Source: G965200765 sp965200765 (GTDB taxonomy: Bacteria > Pseudomonadota > Gammaproteobacteria > Arenicellales > JAJDZL01). Taken from it: 64,000 nt of DNA. A program made the position numbers and the translations under genes. Positions within the stretch are counted from its first letter, which is position 1. Each line of letters starts with the position of its first letter. Positions 27,210 through 36,300 of the stretch are shown here, piece by piece. The notes under the pieces are model-generated. The model saw only the letters and a list, made by a program, of their open reading frames with translations, did no database searches and was not told where the DNA came from. The stretch spans positions 558,001 through 622,000 of the forward strand of contig OZ241380.1 of assembly GCA_965200765.1 (NCBI GenBank). Reading direction: 5' to 3'.

Positions 27210-28322
27210 ATGGAAGAAGAAAATTTTAGAGATGACGATCATTGCTCAGATAGTTCGGATGCAGACTGGATCCGTAATTGGCTGTTCAGTGGTTTGAAGG
27301 AATCCGAACAAAACCACTTGATTGGTCACTGGAAAAAAATTGAAGATAAATTTCAAATCTCCCCAGATTGGATAGGCGAATTTATTTTTGATTACGTAAC
27401 CCTCAGAAGTGATAATTTGGAATATATACAGCGTAGGTATAATGATGAGATCAAGGAAAGATTTATTGAATTGCTAAGTTCTCATACGGAGGAAAACTTA
27501 AACTCTTTGCCAAGATACGCTGGATTTTACTCTGACTACGTACTTGCCAATGATCTTGACTACAGTTCCAAAATTAACGAACATAGAAGTCTAAGATTGA
27601 CTGGTTATACACCTGCAATTCTTATAATGAAACTGCGTGACCTATTAGAATCAGGAAAACTAAGCCAAGAAACATATAAAAAAATGCTTACTCTATTGGA
27701 AAGTTATCGGATAAGGCTTGCAGTGACGGGCAAACCGAATCATTGGGAAGTATTTTACAAGATGACTTCATTGATATGTGAAAATGATCCCTTGGAATCA
27801 TTTCTAAATGCAATGAAAAATATGAAGAACAAAGATACCGAATATAAGTTTCCAGATGATGAATTCTTTTGTGAGAAATTAAAGGAAATAGATTTTTATG
27901 GTTCGGATTATCTGAGTTATGATTGGTGTAGATTAATTTTATATCGTTTGGAAAATTATAATCGAGACATACAATTCATCCCTCCGGAACATTACTATCA
28001 AATAGAACACATTATGCCACAAACTATCGAAGGTACGAAGTGGGAATGTATACTTGGAGAGAATCATAAGGATCTTCATCGGGAATGGTGTAACAGAATT
28101 GGAAATCTTACGCTCGTACCTTCGATTAACCTTAACTCAATACTTTCCAATAAGTCGTATGAAGAAAAAAAGAAAATTGCAAAAAACTACATTAAAATTA
28201 AAACCCAATTTCAATTGAACAAGTATGTATGGGAGAAGGAAAAGTGGACAAAAAGTGAAATTGAGGAAAGAGGTGATACTCTTGCAGAAAAAGCAATTGA
28301 AATCTGGCCTAACATACACTGA
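27210..28322 (+). CDS. DUF1524 (GmrD-like HNH) protein, second copy
   Basis: A 370-residue paralogue of the protein at 2783-3886, clearly related along nearly the whole length, with identical stretches around E-N-D-P-L-E-S-F-L and E-H-I-M-P-Q-T-I-E. The HNH signature is intact: His267 in E-H-I-M-P-Q, N-R-I-G-N-L-T-L-V, and N-S-I-L-S-N-K-S-Y-E-E-K-K. As in the first copy, the DUF262 half is absent and the protein begins in the linker region. AGAGAGG lies about eight bases before the ATG. The N-terminal ~20 residues are acidic and differ from copy 1. It is followed by a minus-strand methyltransferase relic and then a plus-strand nuclease, repeating the order at 2783-4915. Family role: GmrSD-type restriction of modified DNA; here only half of the usual enzyme is present. 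Confidence 0.75.
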   Translation: MEEENFRDDDHCSDSSDADWIRNWLFSGLKESEQNHLIGHWKKIEDKFQISPDWIGEFIFDYVTLRSDNLEYIQRRYNDEIKERFIELLSSHTEENLNSLPRYAGFYSDYVLANDLDYSSKINEHRSLRLTGYTPAILIMKLRDLLESGKLSQETYKKMLTLLESYRIRLAVTGKPNHWEVFYKMTSLICENDPLESFLNAMKNMKNKDTEYKFPDDEFFCEKLKEIDFYGSDYLSYDWCRLILYRLENYNRDIQFIPPEHYYQIEHIMPQTIEGTKWECILGENHKDLHREWCNRIGNLTLVPSINLNSILSNKSYEEKKKIAKNYIKIKTQFQLNKYVWEKEKWTKSEIEERGDTLAEKAIEIWPNIH

Positions 28323-28479
28323 ATTTAACGAGATATTGTCGCAGTGAGGAATATACAAATACAGGTCCAAAACAATATGGAAGTATATTGGCTAGCGCAA
28401 CTGCTACTACATTCTGAATGCTCAACCTCATAGTAGTGTAGTTTTTTCCTGACTGTTGCGTCCAGATATTAGGGATTCA

Positions 28480-29400
28480 AGACAAATATCCTCCGCCACC
28501 CAAATATCAATGCTTTGAATTTTCACGACCGATGAGCAAGTATCTCACTTGATATTTCACAAAGATCTGATCTCGTACACTATGCCATTCCGCTTGTGCT
28601 CGACCTAAGTAACAAGCGTGGTACCGGAATCCAAGAACAGTCTCGATAACGAAACTGTACCCTCTGATTACCCGACTAGGGGGTTCGAAGAGAAAAGGAG
28701 CAGCATGATTGCGATTGCCGTCAATTGGTTTCTGGATTCATCAGCAACACATCCGAGGTCTTGATTGACAACACAAAATCCTTGTTCGCGGGAAACATGA
28801 GCATATTTGCGATGGCTTGGTTTCATGGGCTTTTCAAAACCCAGAATGAATTCATGCATGTGATTCAGCAGAACACCACCCAGATGCGAGTAGGTGTCGA
28901 ATGAAGTCTCGCTTGAAGTCAAACCCGACCTCTCTGTAAAGGCCAACATTCTTGCCGGACAGGTTCAAGGTACGAAACGATCAGTTGACGCGAACCAGTA
29001 AATTCACAGTGTTCAGAAAGAACTTGCGGTCCGGTTGCAGAACCTGGTAGATTTTCTGCCATACCCATCTGACCTCCTCTAGCTAAGCATTAGGTCATAT
29101 ACATTGCCCAAGTCGTCAGATGACTGAGAATACATCTTGGCATTGAAGTATGGCGGCGATGTAATCACCAAGTGGACTCTCATCATCAACCTCATCCATG
29201 CTTCGGGAATCTGTATTGACGATGAGCTGAAGGTTTTCGTCTTTCTGAATATCAATGGTCTTTGGTGAGAAGGGCTTGAGTTGAAATCTCCAAAATGCCT
29301 GCATGGCAACTGTTCTACGTCAAGTTGCCTGAATCTGTACTGCTCGGTCTGATTTGTTCATGCAACCAGCACCCATGGCAGAAAAGCCACTAGAGACCAG
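28480..29400 (-). pseudogene. Decayed beta-class DNA methyltransferase, copy 4 (best preserved)
   Basis: Read on the minus strand in several frames, the order is that of a complete beta-class N4/N6 methyltransferase. Q-Y-R-F-R-Q-L-D comes near 29320, L-Q-L-I-V-N-T-D-S-R-S-M-D-E near 29200, and motif IV, V-I-T-S-P-P-Y-F-N-A-K-M-Y-S-Q, at 29165-29120. F-K-R-D, then G-G-V-L-L-N-H-M-H-E-F-I-L-G-F-E-K-P and R-K-Y-A-H-V, lie near 28880-28780. A motif I remnant, D-S-G-T-T-L-V-T with K-R-N-G-I-V-Y-E-I, is near 28635-28570. At least four frameshifts or stops break it. It lies back to back with the plus-strand PD-(D/E)XK gene, so it was probably that gene's modification partner. Confidence 0.65.
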
Positions 29401-29657
29401 CGAACCATGGGGTAAAGATGCACAGGAACATGCCCATTTCTCTCAAAAATTTCTTTCTTGCAGTCGTTTGGTATCATCCAGAACTGGTTGAATTGTTGAT
29501 TTGCAGTGCCTTTGTTCTCTAGATATTATCAATAATATCAATCAGTTACAGATCAATGTCAATGAATTCAAGAAAAAATTCAACTTGTCACTTGACATGA
29601 GGGGGGGGGGGGTAAATTATTATTCAGTCATGTTTAACAACCAAAATGGTGTGAATC
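29205..29657 (+). repeat. Conserved cassette leader, copy 4
   Basis: Fourth leader copy, covering the ATTGACGATGAGCTGA block, the ACCATGGGGTAAAGATGC block, CTCAAAAATTTCTTTC, ATATCAATCAGTTACAGATC, TTGACA with the G run, and CATGTTTAACAACCAAA before the start codon. It is the most complete copy and overlaps the 5' half of the methyltransferase relic. Confidence 0.7.
29592..29618 (+). promoter_or_regulatory. Poly-G-spaced promoter (12 G) of the second PD-(D/E)XK gene
   Basis: TTGACA (29592-29597), TGA, twelve G (29601-29612), then TAAATT (29613-29618), a 15-base spacer. Two more G would give 17. An alternative -10, TATTAT, at 29618-29623 gives 20. The start codon is 40 bases after TAAATT. Same design as at 23839-23866 with a different tract length, which shows that the run has varied between copies. 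Confidence 0.7.
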
Positions 29658-30803
29658 ATGAAAGAAAGAGAAATCAAAGAATTAGCAACTTGTATTGAAA
29701 ATGGTACTAATCCTGTTGAAGTAGCCGGACATGGTAGAGGAACAACACATAAGGGCTATTTGACTTGGCTTTTGAACTCGGGACGCTGGGGAGATAAGAA
29801 AGATGCTCGAAAAGCAATTGACTTGCTTGTTGATTCTGCTTCAATCACCTGCCCAGAAAACGACAGCTATCAAGAGATTGCCCAAAATTGGAAAAGGGAC
29901 TTCCCTGAGTCTTTTTGGTGCGAATATGAACGTGGTATTGGAGACAAGAAGTCTAGAGTAGATCTTCTACTTTGTACAAATCCTGAAAACAACATGACTC
30001 TTCCGATTGAATTGAAAGTAGATGATAAATTGGAATACGATCAATTGGAAAAATATTCCTCTGGCAGAGAAGATGAAATAGGTCTTGTTTTTCTTTTGGG
30101 TTCTTCATCCGTTCGTGATGACAGCTTTCATAATGTCGGGTGTTGGAAATGGATTACAATCAATGACATTCTTACTGCATGGGAATGCTTGTATGAATCG
30201 ATGCCACCACGAGGTAAAGAATGGTATGATTCGCTGAAAAACGAGTTACTAAGACTAAATTGTGCTTTTGAAATTAAGAACTATGACAGGTCTATATGTG
30301 ACAGCAATGATTTCGGATGGTGGAAATATGGCTATCGTAGTGAAAAGCATTTGTATTATTCACGATTGCATTCAGTTAAGGAAATCCTCAATATTAATGG
30401 AAAGTTTGGGAAATGGGCACTCTACGACGGGGGCTACAACACTGTTCTTAACTTAAATTATTTTCGTAAAAATAGCGAGTACTCATGGGTTAGAGTGCCC
30501 GGTCGGGAAGACAATTACTATTGGGAGTTCAATGATAATAAGCTTGTGCTAAAGGTTGAGTACGCAAAGGAAAATGGCGATGATGGGATTAGAACGTGGA
30601 TAAGAGAGAAAAAATTGTCAATCAAAGAAAGTGGTATTGTTTGGCCGGGTGATGTGACACCTCATTCACCACCATCACGAGGGGGGAAGTGGTACATTAG
30701 CGTATTTCAATGGATATTGCCGTTTGATTCGGCACAATCAGTCGCCGGTCATGCCGTAAAGATTATTGAACTGGTAGACAATAGCAAGATTTTAGACAAT
30801 TGA
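29658..30803 (+). CDS. PD-(D/E)XK nuclease-family protein, paralogue 2
   Basis: A 381-residue paralogue of the protein at 23913-25079. The candidate active site is conserved with the same spacing: S-R-V-D-L-L-L (Asp102) and P-I-E-L-K-V-D (Glu118, Lys120), then D-Q-L-E-K-Y. G-R-E-D-E-I-G-L-V-F-L-L-G-S-S-S-V-R and G-C-W-K-W-I-T-I are near-identical to paralogue 1. The last residues, V-D-N-S-K-I-L-D, are also the same. The central region (about 230-330) diverges more, which could reflect different targets. TGGTGTG lies a few bases before the ATG. The upstream promoter has a 12-G run, and a perfect hairpin lies about 100 bases downstream. It is probably a restriction or antiviral nuclease whose adjacent methyltransferase has decayed. 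Confidence 0.75.
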   Translation: MKEREIKELATCIENGTNPVEVAGHGRGTTHKGYLTWLLNSGRWGDKKDARKAIDLLVDSASITCPENDSYQEIAQNWKRDFPESFWCEYERGIGDKKSRVDLLLCTNPENNMTLPIELKVDDKLEYDQLEKYSSGREDEIGLVFLLGSSSVRDDSFHNVGCWKWITINDILTAWECLYESMPPRGKEWYDSLKNELLRLNCAFEIKNYDRSICDSNDFGWWKYGYRSEKHLYYSRLHSVKEILNINGKFGKWALYDGGYNTVLNLNYFRKNSEYSWVRVPGREDNYYWEFNDNKLVLKVEYAKENGDDGIRTWIREKKLSIKESGIVWPGDVTPHSPPSRGGKWYISVFQWILPFDSAQSVAGHAVKIIELVDNSKILDN

Positions 30804-30900
30804 CCACTCTATTTTTTGAAGGGAAATTGCTTCTTTGTCTATTGCAAAGCTATCTCGCCATGTCTATAGCAGACCTTTCCAGTTGAATTTGGAATCTGTA

Positions 30901-30924
30901 TGAGCGCCACGGAGGTGGCGCTCA
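30901..30924 (+). terminator. Perfect 10-bp hairpin downstream of the nuclease gene
   Basis: TGAGCGCCAC, loop GGAG, then GTGGCGCTCA. The stem is perfect and GC-rich. No T run follows directly (TTCTCAAGG), so it may act as a terminator or an mRNA-end stabiliser. Confidence 0.5.
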
Positions 30925-30959
30925 TTCTCAAGGCGATTCAAGTCAGTTACGACTAATCT

Positions 30960-31230
30960 CGAGCATGAGTGATCGTCGCAATCGCATTGTAGCAGAAACC
31001 GGCATCTCAGCCGATTATCTTGCCCGGACTTGACGATATCCAGAAATGGTGGCGAAGTGACCCTAAGTACACCTGTTCCATCCGGAACCTAGAATGTTTG
31101 TTCGGGGTGCTTGTACAGAAACAGATGTTCGTTTGCTATTGGAATTGGTTGTGCGATTAGACTTTTGAAGTTTTCGAGCAAAATTTCAGCGAGGTCCCTC
31201 TTCCGGGCATGGCCTGCACTTTTTGTTGAC
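30960..31230 (-). pseudogene. Fragment of a second type of DNA methyltransferase
   Basis: The minus strand reads L-R-V-T-S-P-P-F-L-D-I-V-K then D-N-R-L-R-C-R-F around 31060-30985. Several site-specific methyltransferases have T-S-P-P-F-L-D-V-V-x-Y-x-x-D-N-W-L-R-C-W-F at motif IV, so this is a mutated piece of one, different from the T-S-P-P-Y-F-N-A-K type. An in-frame stop lies just upstream (before V-P-D-G-T) and the C-terminal part is absent. It lies downstream of, and convergent with, the second PD-(D/E)XK gene. Confidence 0.4.
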
Positions 31231-31439
31231 CTTGGTATAATGCTCAGCGGGAACAGCTTGATTCGGGGGTTTTGTGTAAAAAAATAGTACCGTGCGAGTG
31301 TCTAGTCAACAGGTTGGTCGTTGCCATGTGAATCCAATGGTCAATTTTATCTAGTTCTCCCTTTGACAAACATAGGGTGCTTCGTTGCTATACCCGGACC
31401 ACCGTGTGCAACGCTTGACACTTTTTTCAATAAATCGTA

Positions 31440-31938
31440 GACTATTTCCAATGTCAACCAATGGAGAAAAGGTCATGGGAAGAAAGAAAGGCACCAGCGC
31501 CGAGCAACGCCGACGCTGGTCACCGACAACAGCGGCTGTTTCATGTACAGAAAGTTCCACGACTATGCGAGCCAGCATTTCAATCATGTCCGCATCCAGA
31601 CCCCAACCCAGCTGGGCTTGCCGGAGCGGATTCATGGTAGCTTGAAAGACGAAGAAGTGTACTGGAATCTGTACGACAGTCCGGCTGATGCGCGTCGCTC
31701 GCTGTACGCGTACCAGGAGCGCTGCAACCGGATTCGCCCGCATTGGGCGCTTCAACCGGTCGGCGGCGGGGATCCTCTGGTGCCGGCCGATGTCTACCTG
31801 GACGGACTGGCGGTGACGATTCCGAAGTGGCAGGGATGGGCCCAGGCCGCCAGAATCAAACTGCTGGGGAGCTGCCCATTTCGGACAGGAACAACAATCA
31901 TGATATTTTTCTGGAATTATCTATGGAAACTAAAATAA
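31440..31938 (+). mobile_element. IS3-like transposase with a large internal deletion
   Basis: An ATG at 31474 opens M-G-R-K-K-G-T-S-A-E-Q, typical of the start of IS3-family OrfA. Within about 25 bases the sequence passes to the integrase core in another frame: T-L-V-T-D-N-S-G (second catalytic Asp), then P-T-Q-L-G-L-P-E-R-I-H-G-S-L-K-D-E-E-V-Y-W (catalytic Glu), R-P-H-W-A-L, and T-I-P-K-W-Q-G-W-A. The first catalytic Asp and the middle of the element are missing. Higher GC than its surroundings marks it as foreign. It cannot be active by itself. Ends were not resolved. Confidence 0.65.
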
Positions 31939-31939
31939 A

Positions 31940-33178
31940 ATTGATAAATCCGTGTCCAGTTAAATAGTAGGCTAAGACACATGTCAAGTTATCTCTATAA
32001 TTGAGCACTTCCCGTCGGAAATTAATTGAAGGCAACATTGTTGATTTACCGGGGTTGGTTGCGGCATAAATACGGATTGAACGGCGATTCCAAGGATCTG
32101 TTGGAGGTTTTCCGTGTTGCAAAATGGCGAATTTTTGGTGATTTTCAGAATCTTCACCAGCTCCTTGTCCTGCCTATGTTTGATGACCGCTCGAAGTGAC
32201 CCCGGTTGCGCGACTTCATCAAAACTTCCCCGTCGAACAGGTTTCAGTGGAACATGGATTTTGTATTTGTCATGATTGATTCTCCTGAGGCTTCCAGTGC
32301 CTCTTGAATGATTTTCTAACCAAGTCTTCTTGTACCTCTGGAGGACTTTCATGGCAAGATAAAAACAACAGGTTGTACAAGATTATGAAGATGCCGATGA
32401 GCAGTAGCCGAGGCTTGAGGCAGAAAGAAATTTACAAAGTCAAAACTTGTCGGAAAATCGACAAGTAATGGCACTGAAGGAAGATTTCGGAGCAGACTTT
32501 TTATTCTGGTTTCCGCGGTCCGCGATGGATACACCCGTATGGACGGTGTCTTGCATCGCACATAGTATCGCATCACAAGACTCAATGACGGTAATCAAGT
32601 CATCAATTGTGACTTGTCGCTGGTCGACAAGAACACTGTACACGCAATGTTAGAAGCATAGTTGCTCCGATTAATCGCTAAGCGTATTCACTGTCGGGCA
32701 AGTTTTCAGCAAGCAGGTACAAATCAGTAAGTCATGCTCAACTCAATATTACGCCCAGGTTGCCTCCGGCAGTGTTGAATGTTTCCTACGGTGCAGAGTC
32801 AAGACATACCATTCACGGTAGAGTCCACGCAGATTCAACGACGGCGGAAGCGAGTTCCGAGTCGGGCTCAGATTCTGATGCCGAGCACTCAGAATCCTGC
32901 CCCCAAGGTATTGCCCAGATCCGAAGGCATATTCCAACGCGCTATTCTGATCATTCGTACCAAGCACTGGAACTTATACGCGGATTGCTCAATACAGTCA
33001 GTCAATTTGTGGTCGAACGAGTAATGATTTTCAGTTGCAACTGGTAAGTGAGTCTCGTCAGTTGTAAACTGGAACAAGATAAATTTGGCAGAATTATGCG
33101 ATAATATGCAATGATTGGTGAATTGTACTTTGTGTTTGTGAGGTGCTTGAGTTGAATTGTATAGGGAGTCTTGCCTTG
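31940..33178 (+). other. Gene-poor stretch before the giant surface-protein gene
   Basis: About 1.2 kb without a supportable gene. Minus-strand frames at 31984-32352 (122 codons) and 32349-32585 (78 codons) overlap by an ATGA, but they have no ribosome binding site and no recognisable motif. Composition varies, suggesting a patchwork of decayed inserts. Confidence 0.35.
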
Positions 33179-33209
33179 TTGAAATTTCGTCAGGGGGGGG
33201 GGGTACTCA
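33179..33209 (+). promoter_or_regulatory. Candidate poly-G promoter (11 G) of the giant surface protein
   Basis: TTGAAA (33179-33184), an 8-base segment, eleven G (33193-33203), then TACTCA (33204-33209), a 19-base spacer. The -10 is weak. Two fewer G would give 17. It lies about 150 bases before the gene start. The G run itself is certain; the promoter assignment rests on analogy with the two stronger poly-G promoters in this window. Confidence 0.45.
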
Positions 33210-33359
33210 GTTGTCCAGCACTTGCTGACTACGGTTTTTAACCGGCAATACTTTTCTACAAGCATTTATTGGAAAGTGCCTCATGGAAGTAAGCATGATT
33301 GCGTGCAGACCCACCAAATTTTATAAGCTGGCTGGATTCTTATTCAGGTTCGCAAGAGA

Positions 33360-36300
33360 GTGAATTGGTACAGGATGTACGGTTTCTTGGTTTCAAGTTT
33401 GACAATTACAACTTGGCATCGCCGGTTTAATCACGCCTCTGTAGTATTGCGGGCAATGGGCTCGCTAATTTCTATCTGTTTGATTGCTGTCGCACTAGTT
33501 TTTGCGTCAGTATCCTTCACCAATGCAAATGTCGAGGCGGCACCCACGGCCTCTATAACATCAAACCCCACCCGAGTATCGGGTTCGGATAGGTACTATA
33601 TTCCCGGTGACTCGATCACGACAAGACTTCAAACTGATCTATTATTTAATACTCATGACCCCGGCATGAAAATGAAGATAGATATAGGAGGCGTTGAACG
33701 ACAGGCAGGGCATACTGATCCTTTATCAAGTGGTGCTACTGATAAAATGAATTTCTCATACACAGTAGTATGGGGAGATTGCGACAGCGACGGTATCACT
33801 ATCCCGGCAAATTCAGTTATTGGCTCAGCATGGTTTATTCCAGGAAGAATAGCCAGACCCACCAATCACTCTGCGCTGACCAACCAATCTGCACACAAAG
33901 TTTTTGGGTGCCGACCCACAATTTCCACTACCCCTTCGACATTGAACGAGTCGAATCTGAACAACGCAGAGATTGTAGTTACACTGACTGGTGGTGCACA
34001 GTTTGTTACTGGGGCGGCCCAAAAAAGATTCTTTGCGCTGAATACAAATATCCGGAATCTGGAAATTGACGATGTTAAGGGTGCTAGAAATGGTGATACA
34101 ACAGCAACGCTTGTATTGAAATTTTCGGGCGACGCGAACTTTAGCACACTACAGACCTTGGGAGTGACAGTAAGTGATATCGCTCGTACCGGCCCGGGTA
34201 TAGCCGGAGGTTTACCCACCCCAACGGTCAATGTCGCACCGAATGACGAAGCTCCGTCTTTCGGTAGCAATACAGTTGCAAACCAGTACTATACGGCACT
34301 ATCGGATTTCAGAGCATTCACGTTTCCGGCTGCACACGGCGGTAACGGAAACATCCGGTACATAGTCCAAGGCTTGCCATCAGGACTTATAACTGACCTT
34401 ACCGGTAGTGGAACTTGCCCCGGCAGTCCGTCGCGGCCGCGTACGATTTGCGGCACACCTTCACCTAGCCTGAATTTTGGCACCTACAACGTTACCATTA
34501 TTGCGCAGGATGCAGATTCAAACCAGGCGCTGAGTGACCAAGGCCGGCTTACCTTTTCAATCAACTTTAGCGAAGCATCAATTGCATCCACAAACCCTGC
34601 ATCGTTGACCGAAGAGACCCTTGACACTGCAACAGTCAATGTCGCTTTGGTTGGTACTACCTTTGGAAGTGGAGTGACCGCTTCCGACTTTGAACTGGTG
34701 ACTGCAATACCGAATGTATCCATTTCCCAATTGTCAGGCGCTGTTGCGAACAGTAATTCAGCAGCACTAAGGCTTGACTTCTCTGGCGATTTCAACACCC
34801 CGCAGACATTGGCGGTGAAGGTGAAGAATTCTGCCCATGCAGGCAACTTCGACCTGACCACCGGTACGGTCAATGTCGCACCGACTGATGAACCTCCGGT
34901 TTTTGACCGTACAGTTTTGCCCTATTATTTTGATAAAAAATCAACCATTCGGCCATTCCAGATTCCGGCGGTGGTCGGTGGGAATGGTGCAATTTCATAC
35001 GAAGCTCATGACCTGCCTGCAGGAATTGACTTTGACGAAGATGGAACCGGAAGCTGTCCAGGCGCAATGCCGCGCATGGTTTGTGGCAAGCTTACCGGAA
35101 ATGATGGTAGTTACGACGCGTATTTTATCGCCAGCGACGCGGATACAAATGAGGCAGACAGCGATAAAGCCCGGCTGAATGTCAACATGAACTTTACTGA
35201 AGTGGATATCACTGCTACACGTCCCGCAGTACTGACCGAGGCGAATTTGAATAATGCCGAAATTGAACTGACACTGGAGGCATCCACCACTTTCACAAGT
35301 TCCAATTTCGAGTTGGTTACAACAATCCCGAACTTGACTATAGCAAGCGTATCGGAATCAGTTGCCGGTGGCTCGGTAGTGAACTTGACATTGGGTTTCC
35401 ACGGCGACATTACCGGTTCGGAAACCTTGGCAGTGAAGGTCAATGCCACTGCAAATTCAGCAGGGGTGGACTTGACAACAGACACAGTGACTGTGACACC
35501 TACACCGGGAATTGCTCTCAGCAAGAACAGTATCAGGGTAGAGGAAGATTCTTTTGGTGCGAATGCCAACGTTGACACCTATACCGTTGCGCTCAATGCC
35601 AATCCGGGCAACTGCAGTGTGATTGTTGTAGCCGAGAGCAACAGCACCGATGTTGAAATTGATACGGATAGTACCAAGCAGGAGAAAAGACTGACGTTTA
35701 GCTCTACCAACTGGAGCGACCCGCAAACGATCACAGTTACGGCAAAGCAGGATGCTGATCAGGTAAACGACACCGTGACACTAAGTCACCGAAACGCGAA
35801 TCAATGTACTGGAAGCCTGTACACCACCTCGCTGACATTTCCCAGTGTGTCAGTGGAAGTGGTAGATGATGATGCGCCGGGAAAGGCGGTTCTGATTACC
35901 TCGCGGCCTGCCAACGGTACACACTATGTAGCGGGTGAAAATATTACCACGAGAATTCGCGGCCTTGAAGCGATTGCCACTCCCACTTCGTTTCCCACTT
36001 TGCAAATGAAGATCAATATTGGCGGTTCTGAACAAAACGCCGATGTTACTTCAACATTCACCCAAGGAATGACGCAAATTGATTTTTCCTATACTGTGAC
36101 GAGGAATGATTTTGATACGAATGGTATCAGCATTCCGGCAAATTCACTTGTCAACGCGAATTTTCAAACATCCTCCAGTCAGGCTGTAGATACAAGTCAC
36201 AGTGCACTCGCCGACCAGTCGAGACAGAAGGTTGTCGGCAGTGCAGTATCGATATCTGCCACAAATCCAACCTCGCTCACCGAAACCAATCTGAATAATG

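Noticed and set aside
31984..32653. Overlapping minus-strand frames that could be a small two-gene unit
   Set aside because: An ATGA overlap exists, but no ribosome binding site, promoter or motif supports translation.
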